Positions 45,954 through 54,911 of a DNA stretch of 64,000 nucleotides are shown piece after piece; position 1 is the first letter of the stretch; every line of letters begins with the position of its first letter. Made by a program: the position numbers and the translations under genes. The notes beneath the pieces are model-generated. The model did not search any database and was not told where the DNA came from. It saw only the letters and a program-made list of their open reading frames with translations. The stretch comes from Porticoccus sp. (lineage in GTDB: Bacteria > Pseudomonadota > Gammaproteobacteria > Pseudomonadales > Porticoccaceae): contig JALRJN010000045.1 in NCBI GenBank assembly GCA_023261185.1, positions 1 through 64,000 of the forward strand, given 5' to 3'.

Positions 45954-46732
45954 CAGCCTTCCTCTCTTATTTGTTGACGACGGCGGCTTTTAATCACTGC
46001 ACCCAAATTGGAGTTGGCGAACAACGTTAAAACCACCAACGCTATGGCTAGCGCAGACCACTGCACAGCATAACCGGTGTGTTTGCTTGGCATCAAATTG
46101 ACCACATCCCAGCCCGTCTCATAAGCTCCGGGTTTTTGCTCATCGAGCCTCAGGGTATAGCCGTATATCGGGATCGACAGCTTTTCAGCGACTTTTTCCG
46201 GTGCCGCATTCTGAATAATTTTTGGTCCATCCTCAACCGCCCAGCGGTCTTCACCCAGCATGATCTGCTCACCCGGCGACTGATACAGATAGCCCGACAA
46301 TTCCACCTCACCAATAACATCATCAATAAGGGGAAGCTCGGCTCTATCCATACTGCCCTGTACCCAGCCACGGTTGACCAGCAACCACTGACCTGTCGGC
46401 ATCTGAAAAAGCGAGATGACCTCAAAACCTGGTCGACCATGGCGGACCCGGTTATCCAAAAGCAGGGGAGAGCGGTTATCGTATTCACCCCTAACCCGGA
46501 CTCGTACATATTGTTGATCTGGCTGTTCTCCCAGAGAAACAAGCGGCACGGGCTGCGCAACATCTCGCTGCTGATAATCTTCCAGCAGTTGTTGTTTTTC
46601 CTCCGCCCTGTTCAGTTGCCAGATAGCCAGGTTGACCGTGACGGGTAGAAAAAATGCTGTAAACAGCAATATTTTCCAATTGGGCTGCCATCGGAAAGAA
46701 AAACGGGATTCTTGCTGCGCCTGTTGTGACAT
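45953..46732 (-). CDS. SURF1-family cytochrome oxidase assembly protein
   Basis: A 259-residue SURF1 (Shy1) protein that helps insert heme A into subunit I. Two membrane helices lie near the ends (about 18-38 and 222-242) with a periplasmic domain between. Signatures: WQLNRAEEKQQLLEDYQQR, LLDNRVRHGRPGFEVISLF, LLVNRGWVQGS and the C-terminal HTGYAVQWSALAIALVVL. It heads the minus-strand assembly operon and is divergent from the DUF2909 gene. Confidence 0.93.
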   Translation of the reverse strand: MSQQAQQESRFSFRWQPNWKILLFTAFFLPVTVNLAIWQLNRAEEKQQLLEDYQQRDVAQPVPLVSLGEQPDQQYVRVRVRGEYDNRSPLLLDNRVRHGRPGFEVISLFQMPTGQWLLVNRGWVQGSMDRAELPLIDDVIGEVELSGYLYQSPGEQIMLGEDRWAVEDGPKIIQNAAPEKVAEKLSIPIYGYTLRLDEQKPGAYETGWDVVNLMPSKHTGYAVQWSALAIALVVLTLFANSNLGAVIKSRRRQQIREEG

Positions 46733-46774
46733 CTGTGTTTAAATCAATTTTTTGGTGGACGAGAAATTGAACAC

Positions 46775-47038
46775 ATGTTGCTTAAAGCCATCATCATCAT
46801 ACTCTTTATTGCTGTATTGATCAGTCTTAGCAGTGCTCTGGTGTTCCTGATGAAAGATGTCGGAAACCCAAGAAAAAGAACCCTCTACGCACTGGGTTTA
46901 AGGGTTATTTTGGCCACCGCTCTCGTGGGCACCATTGCCTGGGGGATTTATTCCGGCCAACTCACGAGCAAGGCACCATGGGACAGGCAGCTACACCCGG
47001 AACGTCTTGCCCCGCATCAAACAGCAACGCAATCTTAG
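46775..47038 (+). CDS. DUF2909 twin-transmembrane protein
   Basis: An 87-residue protein with two membrane helices (about 4-26 and 40-60) joined by a conserved MKDVGNPRKRTLYALGLRV loop. DUF2909 proteins are constant neighbours of cox genes in Pseudomonas and relatives and may assist the oxidase, but their function is unknown. It is the only plus-strand gene inside the cox region and ends in a bidirectional terminator. Confidence 0.85.
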   Translation: MLLKAIIIILFIAVLISLSSALVFLMKDVGNPRKRTLYALGLRVILATALVGTIAWGIYSGQLTSKAPWDRQLHPERLAPHQTATQS

Positions 47039-47070
47039 ATCAAAGCTGATTGATACCGAATCCCTAAGAT

Positions 47071-47105
47071 AAAAATGGCCAGGAAAATCCTGGCCATTTT
47101 TTTTT
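47071..47105. terminator. Bidirectional terminator DUF2909 / ctaE
   Basis: AAAAATGGCCAGGA and TCCTGGCCATTTTT form a perfect 14-bp stem with a 3-base loop and T runs on both strands, between convergent DUF2909 and cytochrome oxidase subunit III. Confidence 0.93.
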
Positions 47106-47132
47106 GGAACAAACAGGTTATAGATTGGCAGA

Positions 47133-48038
47133 TCAAGCCAGCACATAAACAAAGATGAACAGACCTACCCAGACCACATCAACAAAGTGCCAGTACCAGG
47201 ATGCAGCTTCAAAGCCAAACGCATCGTCATGGGTAAAGTGACCTTTCAGGCCACGCAGGAACTGGATCAGCAGCATGATCGTGCCCATGGTGACGTGAGC
47301 ACCGTGGAAGCCGGTCAGCATGAAGAAGGTGGTTCCATAAATACCGGATTCCAGGGTCAAGCCCATGTGCTGGTAAGCATGAATGTATTCTTCAGCCTGC
47401 AACACCAGGAAGATGCCACCCAACAGCACAGTCAGACCCAACCAGCCATTGAACTTGGTGTGGTTGTGATTTTTCAAGGCTGTGTGAGCCATATGCACTG
47501 TTACGCTGGAGGTCAGCAGTACCACGGTATTCCAGAGTGGCAACCAGCTAAACAGCTTGTCCCAGCCGGGGAAGCTCATATTCTCATCAGGGCCCTTGAA
47601 CCGAGCCGCATCACCATTGACAACCATATCGGGCGTGGTCATCAGCGGCCATTCAGGCTTAAAGCCTTCCCACAATAATGAGCTTTCCGCATGTCCACCC
47701 TCACCACCAAGCCAGGGTAGTGCCAGTACGCGAACGTACCAGAGTGCTCCGAAGAAACAGGCAAAGAACATCACTTCGGAAAAAATAAACCAGCTCATGC
47801 CCCAGACATAGGAACGCTTGAGCTGATCACTGTTCATGCCAGCCATATTTTCTTTAATGACTGTGCTGAACCATGTATACAATGTAAAGGCCATGATCAG
47901 GGCACCGGCCAGGAAAAATGCCGCACTACCGCCCTGTACCCAGGAGCCTGCACCGTAGGCCATCACACCCATTCCAGTAGCCGCAAAAATAGGCAGGCGA
48001 CTACTCTCGGGTACGTAATAGTTGCTATCAGTTGACAT
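47133..48038 (-). CDS. ctaE: Cytochrome c oxidase subunit III
   Basis: A 301-residue membrane subunit with seven helices. Motifs: RSYVWGMSWFIFSEVMFF, ALWYVR, VTVHMAHTAL and the C-terminal SWYWHFVDVVWVGLFIFVYV with the canonical WHFVD. An insert between helices III and IV (about 115-165) is longer than in mitochondria but usual for this bacterial group. It is the last gene of the ctaC-ctaD-ctaG-ctaE operon. Confidence 0.96.
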   Translation of the reverse strand: MSTDSNYYVPESSRLPIFAATGMGVMAYGAGSWVQGGSAAFFLAGALIMAFTLYTWFSTVIKENMAGMNSDQLKRSYVWGMSWFIFSEVMFFACFFGALWYVRVLALPWLGGEGGHAESSLLWEGFKPEWPLMTTPDMVVNGDAARFKGPDENMSFPGWDKLFSWLPLWNTVVLLTSSVTVHMAHTALKNHNHTKFNGWLGLTVLLGGIFLVLQAEEYIHAYQHMGLTLESGIYGTTFFMLTGFHGAHVTMGTIMLLIQFLRGLKGHFTHDDAFGFEAASWYWHFVDVVWVGLFIFVYVLA

Positions 48039-48082
48039 TAATTTTCTCCATCATCGCCATGCGTGAGCGCACAGCACTTTTA

Positions 48083-48637
48083 TCAATTTACTTGTGCCAA
48101 CGAATCGTCACTTTGATTCGTAATATCAAATAAGGTGTAGGACAGCGTTATGGTCGTTATCGCTGTTGGCAAATCGCGGTCAACGATAAAGACCAAGGGC
48201 AACTCGGCGTCCTCTCCCGCTTTCAGCGGTTGCTGGTTAAAACAGAAGCATTCTGTTTTATGGAAGTACTCTGCCGCATTGAATGGCGTCACATTCGGTA
48301 CTGCCTGTGCCACCATATTTCGGTGTGTACTGTTCTTGGCATAAAACGCCACCTCGGTCGGCTCTCCCGGATGCACACTCACTTCAAACACCTTAGGGCC
48401 GAACTGCCAGGGCATAGCACCATTATTGGTTGCAACAAACTGTACTTTCACCTGACGGCTGGTATCCACACCAGCTTCAGAGGCTACATAGGGCCCACCT
48501 GTTTTGCCACCGATGCCTGTAATTTCACAGAACACGTTATATAGCGGCGGCATCACAAATAACGCAAAGATGAACATGAACACTGCACCGGATAACAGCT
48601 TGACCAGCAATTTTCTGTTGTTCGGTGCAGCAGACAT
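48083..48637 (-). CDS. ctaG: Cytochrome c oxidase assembly factor CtaG (COX11)
   Basis: A 184-residue COX11-type copper chaperone that builds the CuB centre of subunit I. One N-terminal membrane helix (about 11-32, with FMFIFALFVMPPLYNVFCEI), then an immunoglobulin-like periplasmic domain with the copper motif KTECFCFNQQPL. ATG 48637 is used; the longer open frame only shadows the end of ctaD. It lies between ctaD (17-base gap) and ctaE. Confidence 0.95.
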   Translation of the reverse strand: MSAAPNNRKLLVKLLSGAVFMFIFALFVMPPLYNVFCEITGIGGKTGGPYVASEAGVDTSRQVKVQFVATNNGAMPWQFGPKVFEVSVHPGEPTEVAFYAKNSTHRNMVAQAVPNVTPFNAAEYFHKTECFCFNQQPLKAGEDAELPLVFIVDRDLPTAITTITLSYTLFDITNQSDDSLAQVN

Positions 48638-48654
48638 GTTTCTATCTCTATCTC

Positions 48655-50208
48655 TTACTTCACTTCCGGAGGCGTTGCGAACGTGTGGTAAGGCGCTGGG
48701 GTGGCAACTGTCCACTCCAGACCCTCTGCACCTTCCCAAGTTTTGGGTTCACTAACGGGCGTACCTGATCTGATAGTACGAATCACGTTAAATATGAACA
48801 GCAACTGAGAAGCACCGTAAATAAAGGCTCCAATACTAGAAATCATATTCCAATCCGAGAACTGGAGAGCGTAGTCGGCATAGCGACGCGGCATACCGGC
48901 CAGACCCAAGAAGTGCTGCGGGAAGAACGTGATGTTAAACCCGATAAAGGAGATCCAGAATTGCACTTTCCCCATGGTTTCGTTGTACATACGACCACAC
49001 CATTTCGGTAGCCAGTAGTATACGGCTGCGGTACCTGAGAATACCGCGCCCGCCACCATAACATAATGGAAGTGGGCTACTACGAAGTAGCTGTCATGGT
49101 ACTGCACATCGGCGGCAGCAATAGCTAGCATCAGGCCGGTAAAGCCACCAATCGTGAAGAGAACCACAAAGGCAATGGCGAACAGCATCGGTGTTTCATA
49201 GCTGATGGAACCACGGAACATGGTAGAAATCCAGTTAAAAACCTTCGCGGCTGTTGGCACCGCAATAAGCATGGTGGCGTACATAAAGTACAGCTCACCA
49301 CCAATCGGCATACCGACCAAGAACATGTGGTGAGCCCAAACAATAAACGACAGGAAGGCGATGGAAGCGGTTGCATACACCATGGAGCTATAACCAAACA
49401 GCGGTTTGCGGCTAAAGGTTGGAATGATATGAGAAATCACACCAAACGCCGGCAAAACAATGATGTAAACCTCAGGGTGTCCGAAGAACCAGAACACGTG
49501 CTGAAACAGTACCGGGTCACCGCCACCGGCAGCATCAAAAAAGCTGGTACCGAAGTTAATATCCATGAGCATCATGGTAACTGCGCCAGCCAATACCGGC
49601 ATAACAGCGATCAGCAGGAATGCAGTGATCAACCAGGTCCAGACGAACATCGGCATTTTCATCAATGTCATGCCCGGTGCGCGCATGTTCAGCACGGTGG
49701 CGATGATATTGATGGAGCCCATGATCGAAGAAGCGCCTATAATATGCATGCCAAAAATGAAGTAGTTGACTGTGCTGGGCGCATAAGTGGTCGACAGTGG
49801 CGCATAGAAGGTCCAGCCAAAGTTGGGCCCACCTCCTTCCATGAACAGGGTGGATGCCAGCAGGCTGAACCCGAAGGGCAAAATCCAAAAACTCAGGTTG
49901 TTCATGCGCGGCAGCGCCATATCAGGCGCACCGATCATCATCGGAATCAGCCAGTTGGCGAGACCGACGAAGGCCGGCATGATGGCACCAAACACCATCA
50001 CCAGACCATGCATGGTTGTCATTTGGTTAAAGAATTCAGGTTTAATGAGTTGCATACCAGGCTGGAACAGCTCGGCGCGAATCACCATTGCAAAAGTGCC
50101 ACCCAGTAGAAACATAGCAAAGCTGAACCAGAGGTAGAGCGTGCCGATATCCTTGTGATTAGTGGTAAATAGCCAGCGGCCAATACCTTTAGCGGGACCG
50201 TGTGCCAT
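48655..50208 (-). CDS. ctaD: Cytochrome c oxidase subunit I
   Basis: A 517-residue catalytic subunit with twelve helices. NHKDIGTLYLWFSFAMFLLG and TTMHGLVMVFGAIMPAFVG (heme a ligand His) open it; WFFGHPEVYIIVLPAFG carries the CuB His and the cross-linked Tyr; IVWAHHMFLVGM holds two more CuB His; VVAHFHYVMV holds the heme ligands. K- and D-channel residues appear present, which fits an A-type oxidase. It is flanked by ctaC (13-base gap) and ctaG. Confidence 0.98.
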   Translation of the reverse strand: MAHGPAKGIGRWLFTTNHKDIGTLYLWFSFAMFLLGGTFAMVIRAELFQPGMQLIKPEFFNQMTTMHGLVMVFGAIMPAFVGLANWLIPMMIGAPDMALPRMNNLSFWILPFGFSLLASTLFMEGGGPNFGWTFYAPLSTTYAPSTVNYFIFGMHIIGASSIMGSINIIATVLNMRAPGMTLMKMPMFVWTWLITAFLLIAVMPVLAGAVTMMLMDINFGTSFFDAAGGGDPVLFQHVFWFFGHPEVYIIVLPAFGVISHIIPTFSRKPLFGYSSMVYATASIAFLSFIVWAHHMFLVGMPIGGELYFMYATMLIAVPTAAKVFNWISTMFRGSISYETPMLFAIAFVVLFTIGGFTGLMLAIAAADVQYHDSYFVVAHFHYVMVAGAVFSGTAAVYYWLPKWCGRMYNETMGKVQFWISFIGFNITFFPQHFLGLAGMPRRYADYALQFSDWNMISSIGAFIYGASQLLFIFNVIRTIRSGTPVSEPKTWEGAEGLEWTVATPAPYHTFATPPEVK

Positions 50209-50221
50209 GACTTAATCCTCC

Positions 50222-51376
50222 TTATTGGCCTTGCTTAAATTTAAGAACATCAAGTGGCTGCACCAGATCGCCAGTCGAGTTCCCCCAAGCATTTCGCTCG
50301 TAGGTAATGATGGCTGCTATGTCTACCTCAGACAGCTGGCCACCGAAGGCCTGCATCGCTGTCCCAGCCTTGCCATTGACGACAATATCAAGATGAGCAG
50401 CATAGTCACCAGTAGTTGTAGCCATAGCAGAACCTTTCAATGCGGGGAATACGCCGGGGATGCCTTCACCATTGCCAGCGTGACAGGCAGCGCATGACCG
50501 GTTGTAAGCAGCTTCACCCTGAGCCATGAGCTCATCAAGAGTAAACGTTTTCTTTGCCAAATCACGTTCCGCTGCCACTTCCTCTTTCTTCTTGGCCAAC
50601 CAGGCGTTGTACTCTTCTTTTTCCAGTACATTCACAACAATCGGCATAAAGGCGTGGCCTTTACCACAAAGCTCGGCACATTCACCGCGGTAGATACCGG
50701 GTTCTTCGATATACGCCCAGGCTTCGTTAACCACCCCTGGGATCGCATCTTTCTTAACGCCCAGATCCACCACCCACCAAGAGTGGATAACATCCTTACC
50801 GGTAATCAGGAAACGGACTTTCGTCTTGGCGGGAAGAACAAGTGCCTGTGAAACTTCTTGGAGATAGTATTGGCTTTTGGGGGCGGTATTGTAGATTTCT
50901 TCCTCGGGTGTTGTCAGTTCACTCACAAAGGCGACATCTTCACCAAGATATTCATACTGCCACTTCCATTGGTAGCCAGTGATCTTGATATCCATTTCAG
51001 CTTCTGTGGTGTCATAAACATCCAACAAGGCTGTTGTCGCAGGGACTGCCATAACGATCAGCAACAATGCAGGAATCACTGTCCAGACAATTTCTGCCGT
51101 GGTGTTTTCATGGAAGTTAGCCGCTACAGCACCTTTTGATTTGCGGTGTGCAAACATGCTGTAAAACATTACTGCGAAAACGCCAACTCCGATTACCACG
51201 CAGATCCAAAAAATGATCATATGAATATCGTAGATTGCGTTGCTTACGGGGGTTGCCCCCTTGGGCATATTAACAGCCCAACGCTGTGCCTCCTCTGCCA
51301 CTGCCTTGCTCATAAAGGCCAAGGATATTGCAGGGGCAAACACAAGCGCGAAAAGCATACTTGCTCTTCTTGACAT
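50222..51376 (-). CDS. ctaC: Cytochrome c oxidase subunit II with fused cytochrome c domain
   Basis: A 384-residue caa3-like subunit II. Signal peptide (MSRRASMLFALVFAPAISLAF), two membrane helices (about 50-75 and 90-115), then the cupredoxin domain with WWVVDLGVKKDAIPG and the CuA loop RGECAELCGKGHAFM. After a Lys/Glu-rich linker (AWLAKKKEEVAAERDLAKK) comes a mono-heme cytochrome c domain with CAACHAGNGEG. ATG 51376 is preceded by GGAG and gives the best signal peptide; ATG 51394 is an alternative. It heads the ctaC-ctaD-ctaG-ctaE operon. Confidence 0.95.
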   Translation of the reverse strand: MSRRASMLFALVFAPAISLAFMSKAVAEEAQRWAVNMPKGATPVSNAIYDIHMIIFWICVVIGVGVFAVMFYSMFAHRKSKGAVAANFHENTTAEIVWTVIPALLLIVMAVPATTALLDVYDTTEAEMDIKITGYQWKWQYEYLGEDVAFVSELTTPEEEIYNTAPKSQYYLQEVSQALVLPAKTKVRFLITGKDVIHSWWVVDLGVKKDAIPGVVNEAWAYIEEPGIYRGECAELCGKGHAFMPIVVNVLEKEEYNAWLAKKKEEVAAERDLAKKTFTLDELMAQGEAAYNRSCAACHAGNGEGIPGVFPALKGSAMATTTGDYAAHLDIVVNGKAGTAMQAFGGQLSEVDIAAIITYERNAWGNSTGDLVQPLDVLKFKQGQ

Positions 51377-51469
51377 CGCCCTATCTCCAGTCATCAAGTT
51401 TTCAGTTTAAAGTAATACGTTTTCTCAGCCGCAACCGGGCACCCAGTATTGGACAGGGAAAACCGCGCG

Positions 51470-51478
51470 AGTATAGCA
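51470..51478 (-). promoter_or_regulatory. Extended -10 promoter of the cta operon
   Basis: TGCTATACT on the minus strand (51478-51470): an extended -10 (TG-n-TATACT) without a good -35, about 90 bases before ctaC. Activator dependence is possible. Confidence 0.4.
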
Positions 51479-51563
51479 GACTTTTTCTGCTTCGCTCCAG
51501 AGTATTCACCCTCCTGAACGTAGGGGTTTTCTGTCAAACTAGTCTTTTTTCCGGCACCCGGCC

Positions 51564-52892
51564 ATGTTAAACCCCCAAATAACACGTCAGGTTTTTCAGA
51601 TCGCCTTACCCATGACACTGGCCAGCCTGAGTGTACCTTTGCTAGGTTTGGTGGACACCGGAATCCTCGGTCACCTTTCATCTGATAATTTTTTAGCTGC
51701 TGTCGCCGCAGGCAGCAGTGTGATTACCCTGCTGTTCTGGTTGTTTGCCTTCCTCCGCATGGGCAGCACGGGCCTGACTGCCAGGGCATGGGGTGCCAAC
51801 GATGGTCGGCGATGCAAGGAACTGCTCTTCCAGTCTTTGCTGTTGGCTCTGTTATTGGGGCTGGGGCTTATCATCTTTCGTACGCCGATTGTCAGCCTCG
51901 TCCTTCACCTGATTAGTCCCTCAGCAGAAGTCATGCCCCTAGCCACCGAGTACTGCCTGATCAGAATCTTTGCCGCACCAGCCACCTTCATGACTTACTG
52001 CACCATCGGCTGGCTATTGGGCCTGCAACAGGCACGAACCACCCTGGCCGTCATGCTGATTGTCAACCTGGCCAACATTGTGCTGGATTTCCTGTTCATC
52101 ATTGGTTTTGACTGGAACAGCCGGGGGGCCGCACTGGCATCACTCACAGCCGAGTATCTGGGCGTCTTCACCGCACTGGCTCTGGTATCCATCAAGCTTC
52201 GCACCCTTGACCACAACTGGCAGTGGCGCCAGTTGGGCAAATGGCATCAATACCGTGAATTTTTCACCGTCAATCGCCATTTATTTGTGCGAACTGCCCT
52301 GCTGTTATTCACCATGACTTTCTTTACCGCCCAAGGCGCCCGGCAGGGTGATGCCGTTTTGGCGGCTAACGCCATCCTGATGCAACTACTATTATTGGTG
52401 GCATTTACCCAGGACGGATTCGCCCACGCCGCGGAGGCTCTCACCGGCCAGGCTATTGGTGCCCGGCAAACGGAACGCTTTCTTCAACTCTGCTACAACA
52501 GCACGTTCTGGGGATTTGTTATCGCCTTAGTGGCCACCGCTCTCTACTGGCTGTTACCACACGCCATTGTCAGTTTGTTTACCAGTCTGCCCGCAGTGAC
52601 TTCGGCAGCCCTGGTTTACTGGCCCTGGCTGGTTGCTCTGCCGCTGGTTGGCCTTATCTGTTTTATGGCCGATGGCGTGTTTATCGGCAGCGGAAAAACC
52701 CACGCCATGCAACAAACCATGATCGCGGCCGTGCTAGTGGTTTTTTTACCCGTCTGGTTTTTTGCCCGGCCCATGGGCAACCACGGGCTGTGGCTCGCCT
52801 ACCTTTCCTTTCTGGCGTCGCGCAGCGTGCTAATGGGGTGGTTGTTCTATCGGTACACTCGACGGCATCAATGGATAGCACACAAAACCTGA
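51564..52892 (+). CDS. MATE-family efflux transporter (DinF-like)
   Basis: A 442-residue membrane protein with twelve helices in the two-bundle MATE fold. The N-terminus ALPMTLASLSVPLLGLVDTG and ILGHLSSDNFLAAVAAG are DinF/NorM hallmarks, as is RMGSTGLTARAWGANDG; the second half has AHAAEALTGQAIGARQTERF. It exports cationic drugs or bile-like compounds using sodium or protons; the substrate is unknown. It is divergent from the cta operon and stands alone. Confidence 0.9.
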   Translation: MLNPQITRQVFQIALPMTLASLSVPLLGLVDTGILGHLSSDNFLAAVAAGSSVITLLFWLFAFLRMGSTGLTARAWGANDGRRCKELLFQSLLLALLLGLGLIIFRTPIVSLVLHLISPSAEVMPLATEYCLIRIFAAPATFMTYCTIGWLLGLQQARTTLAVMLIVNLANIVLDFLFIIGFDWNSRGAALASLTAEYLGVFTALALVSIKLRTLDHNWQWRQLGKWHQYREFFTVNRHLFVRTALLLFTMTFFTAQGARQGDAVLAANAILMQLLLLVAFTQDGFAHAAEALTGQAIGARQTERFLQLCYNSTFWGFVIALVATALYWLLPHAIVSLFTSLPAVTSAALVYWPWLVALPLVGLICFMADGVFIGSGKTHAMQQTMIAAVLVVFLPVWFFARPMGNHGLWLAYLSFLASRSVLMGWLFYRYTRRHQWIAHKT

Positions 52893-52964
52893 TAGACCAG
52901 GATTGACGATGTCTTATGCCAAGATGTTCTTTGCCTTTTCATTTCTCTCAACTAGTTTTTGTGT

Positions 52965-53621
52965 ATGGATACCGTCAACATCCGCCAGGCCATCGCCGCC
53001 GCCAAATCACATGAACAAGCCACTGGCCAGCTTGCACGCCTGATGCAGGCCAGAGTTTCCAGGCTCCATCACACCATTCAGCTGCCTCCAGAAAATATTG
53101 TGCCAGCCCTGCTCAATTTTATTATTCACTACATTGACCAGGTGCCTGAGTTTATTGATGCGGTAGATACTATTGCCAGCGAGTGTGACATTACCGACTA
53201 CACTGAGCCGGTCATGCAAATTGCCAAGGAATTTTTTATCCAACCTCCGAACCTCATCGACGGCCATGATGGGCTCAACGCACTGATGGATGAGTCCTAC
53301 CTGGCTCACCGGCTGATTGAGGAGGTCAATGACCGCTTCATGTCCCGCTATAATATGCCACTGGTTCCCATGGACATGACACGCTCCAACCTGATCATTC
53401 ATCACCTCATTGGCGAGCCCTTCGCCAACCAGCTCGACCATGCTGTCCACATCATTGCGGATCATCTTCAGGGAGGGGATCTGGTGTTGGTGCCCGAGGC
53501 ATGCAAGGTGGATCGGAGCAGTCGCTGGGCTAGCGACCTGCAACGCTGGCCCTGCTTGGTGGATAATCTATCGGTCAATCTTCTGCTCAACAGCCAGTCT
53601 GCCCGGGTGTTGATCAATTAA
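52965..53621 (+). CDS. Conserved hypothetical helical protein
   Basis: A 218-residue soluble protein that I do not recognise. It is rich in helices, with ENIVPALLNFIIHYIDQVPE and FIQPPNLIDGHDGLNALMDE, and has no signal peptide, membrane segment or metal motif. The coding frame is long and its codon use resembles the neighbours, so it is a real gene. ATG 52965 is the first good start, though no clear ribosome site precedes it; TTG 52959 is two codons upstream. It converges on the YheV-like gene with a 9-base gap. Confidence 0.7.
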   Translation: MDTVNIRQAIAAAKSHEQATGQLARLMQARVSRLHHTIQLPPENIVPALLNFIIHYIDQVPEFIDAVDTIASECDITDYTEPVMQIAKEFFIQPPNLIDGHDGLNALMDESYLAHRLIEEVNDRFMSRYNMPLVPMDMTRSNLIIHHLIGEPFANQLDHAVHIIADHLQGGDLVLVPEACKVDRSSRWASDLQRWPCLVDNLSVNLLLNSQSARVLIN

Positions 53622-53630
53622 TTACGCTTT

Positions 53631-53870
53631 TTACTTGCCTGGATCGATCAGCTTGACCGGTTGCACTTCTGCCTGCTTTTCAGCTTCGGTACGATTGACG
53701 CGCGTCTCGAGTTCTCGGGGAGCGCTTTGCAAAAACATCTGTTCTCTGAAATCACAGCTGACACAGGCCCGGTAGTCTTTTCCATCTTCTGAAAACACAA
53801 CGATCTTATCCATTGCATTGCAGCGCGGGCAAACAGCTCCAGCGATAAAACGTTTTTTTTGACTGTACAT
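53631..53870 (-). CDS. YheV-family putative zinc ribbon protein
   Basis: A 79-residue protein of the YheV (DUF2387) type: SQKKRFIAGAVCPRCNAMDK followed by RACVSCDFREQM, giving two CxxC knuckles for one zinc. The acidic/basic tail (ETRVNRTEAEKQAEVQPVKL) is variable in the family. ATG 53870 matches the family start; the frame extends 15 codons further. In Pseudomonas the homologue lies near the gamma carbonic anhydrase-like gene, as here. Function unknown. Confidence 0.82.
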   Translation of the reverse strand: MYSQKKRFIAGAVCPRCNAMDKIVVFSEDGKDYRACVSCDFREQMFLQSAPRELETRVNRTEAEKQAEVQPVKLIDPGK

Positions 53871-53997
53871 GGCGACAGAATCCACTTGCCCGCTGATATT
53901 GATTGAACTACACAAGACACACCACAGAGAGGTTTGAGAGTGCCCGGATGGGCGTTATTATAACTTCATATCAACAGCAACTTTGCGAGAAAATAGT

Positions 53998-54564
53998 ATG
54001 ACCGACAACATTCGCCCTCATAAAGACATCACCCCAACACTGGGAGCCCGCGTCTATGTGGACCCGGCCGCCACGGTGATAGGCGATGTCACCCTGGGCG
54101 ATGATGTGTCCGTATGGCCCGGTGCCGTGATTCGCGGTGATATGCACCGTATCACTATTGGCAATCGCTCCAATGTGCAGGACACGGCCGTTCTTCACAT
54201 CACCCACGCCAGCCACTTCAATCCGGGCGGCTGGCCCCTGACCATCGGTGATGATGTCATTGTTGGACACGGTGCGATTCTTCACGGATGCACCCTGGGG
54301 AATCGTATTCTGGTCGGGAATGGTGCCATCGTGAATGATGGCGCTATCGTCGAGGATGAAGTCATTATTGGTGCGGGTACCGTTGTACCGCCGGGGAAAC
54401 GCCTTGAGAGCGGCAACCTTTACGTGGGCAACCCCTGCAGATTATTAAGGGCTGTCAGCGACAAGGAGCGGGAGTTTTTCACTTATTCACCCGGCAATTA
54501 CGTCAAACTGAAAGATCAGTATCTGGCAGAGGCCTCCGGTGACTGGCGCAACGACGCCGAATAA
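53998..54564 (+). CDS. Gamma carbonic anhydrase family protein (YrdA-like)
   Basis: A 188-residue left-handed beta-helix protein of hexapeptide repeats (VIGDVTLGDDVSVWPGAVIR, TIGDDVIVGHGAILHGCTLG) forming a trimer. Metal-binding histidines are placed in LHITHASHF and VGHGAILHGC as in gamma carbonic anhydrases and YrdA; the proton-shuttle glutamate of Cam is not evident, so activity is uncertain, as for other YrdA proteins. ATG 53998 is used; the upstream GTG-type start is less likely. Confidence 0.88.
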   Translation: MTDNIRPHKDITPTLGARVYVDPAATVIGDVTLGDDVSVWPGAVIRGDMHRITIGNRSNVQDTAVLHITHASHFNPGGWPLTIGDDVIVGHGAILHGCTLGNRILVGNGAIVNDGAIVEDEVIIGAGTVVPPGKRLESGNLYVGNPCRLLRAVSDKEREFFTYSPGNYVKLKDQYLAEASGDWRNDAE

Positions 54565-54575
54565 ACCCTTCTGGT

Positions 54576-54896
54576 TTACTGGCTATTGATCAGCTCGCTG
54601 TAACCACCCTCGTTGCTGACCTTGGTATAACCCATATTTTCCAGGGTCTGCAACGCTATACCCGCTCGACGACCGCTGCCGCAATACAGCCTGATAGACT
54701 GATTTTTATCTGGCGCGAGACTGTTAATGGCATAGCCGATTTCAGTGTGGATAACATTGATTGCCCCAGGCAAATGACCTTGTTCATACTCTGTTGCTGA
54801 TCGCACATCGATCCACAAGCCTTCAGATGCATTCGCTGCCAAACTTAGCCACTGACAACAGATCGCCGCAGCTACTACTTTCAGAATATGCTTCAT
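54576..54896 (-). CDS. Periplasmic rhodanese-like protein (PspE-like)
   Basis: A 106-residue exported single-domain rhodanese. The signal peptide runs to LAANASEG near residue 23; the active-site loop is RLYCGSGRRAGIA with the nucleophilic Cys and Arg. IDVRSATEYEQGHLPGAINV is the standard opening of the fold. It transfers sulfane sulfur to thiols or cyanide in the periplasm. ATG 54896 is chosen over a GTG one codon upstream. It converges on the carbonic-anhydrase gene and is followed upstream by aroE on the same strand. Confidence 0.87.
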   Translation of the reverse strand: MKHILKVVAAAICCQWLSLAANASEGLWIDVRSATEYEQGHLPGAINVIHTEIGYAINSLAPDKNQSIRLYCGSGRRAGIALQTLENMGYTKVSNEGGYSELINSQ

Positions 54897-54911
54897 CACC
54901 GATCCACTCCC

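Noticed and set aside
49327..50109. 260-codon frame opposite cytochrome oxidase subunit I
   Set aside because: Shadow of a universally conserved gene, His/Asn-rich with no domain.
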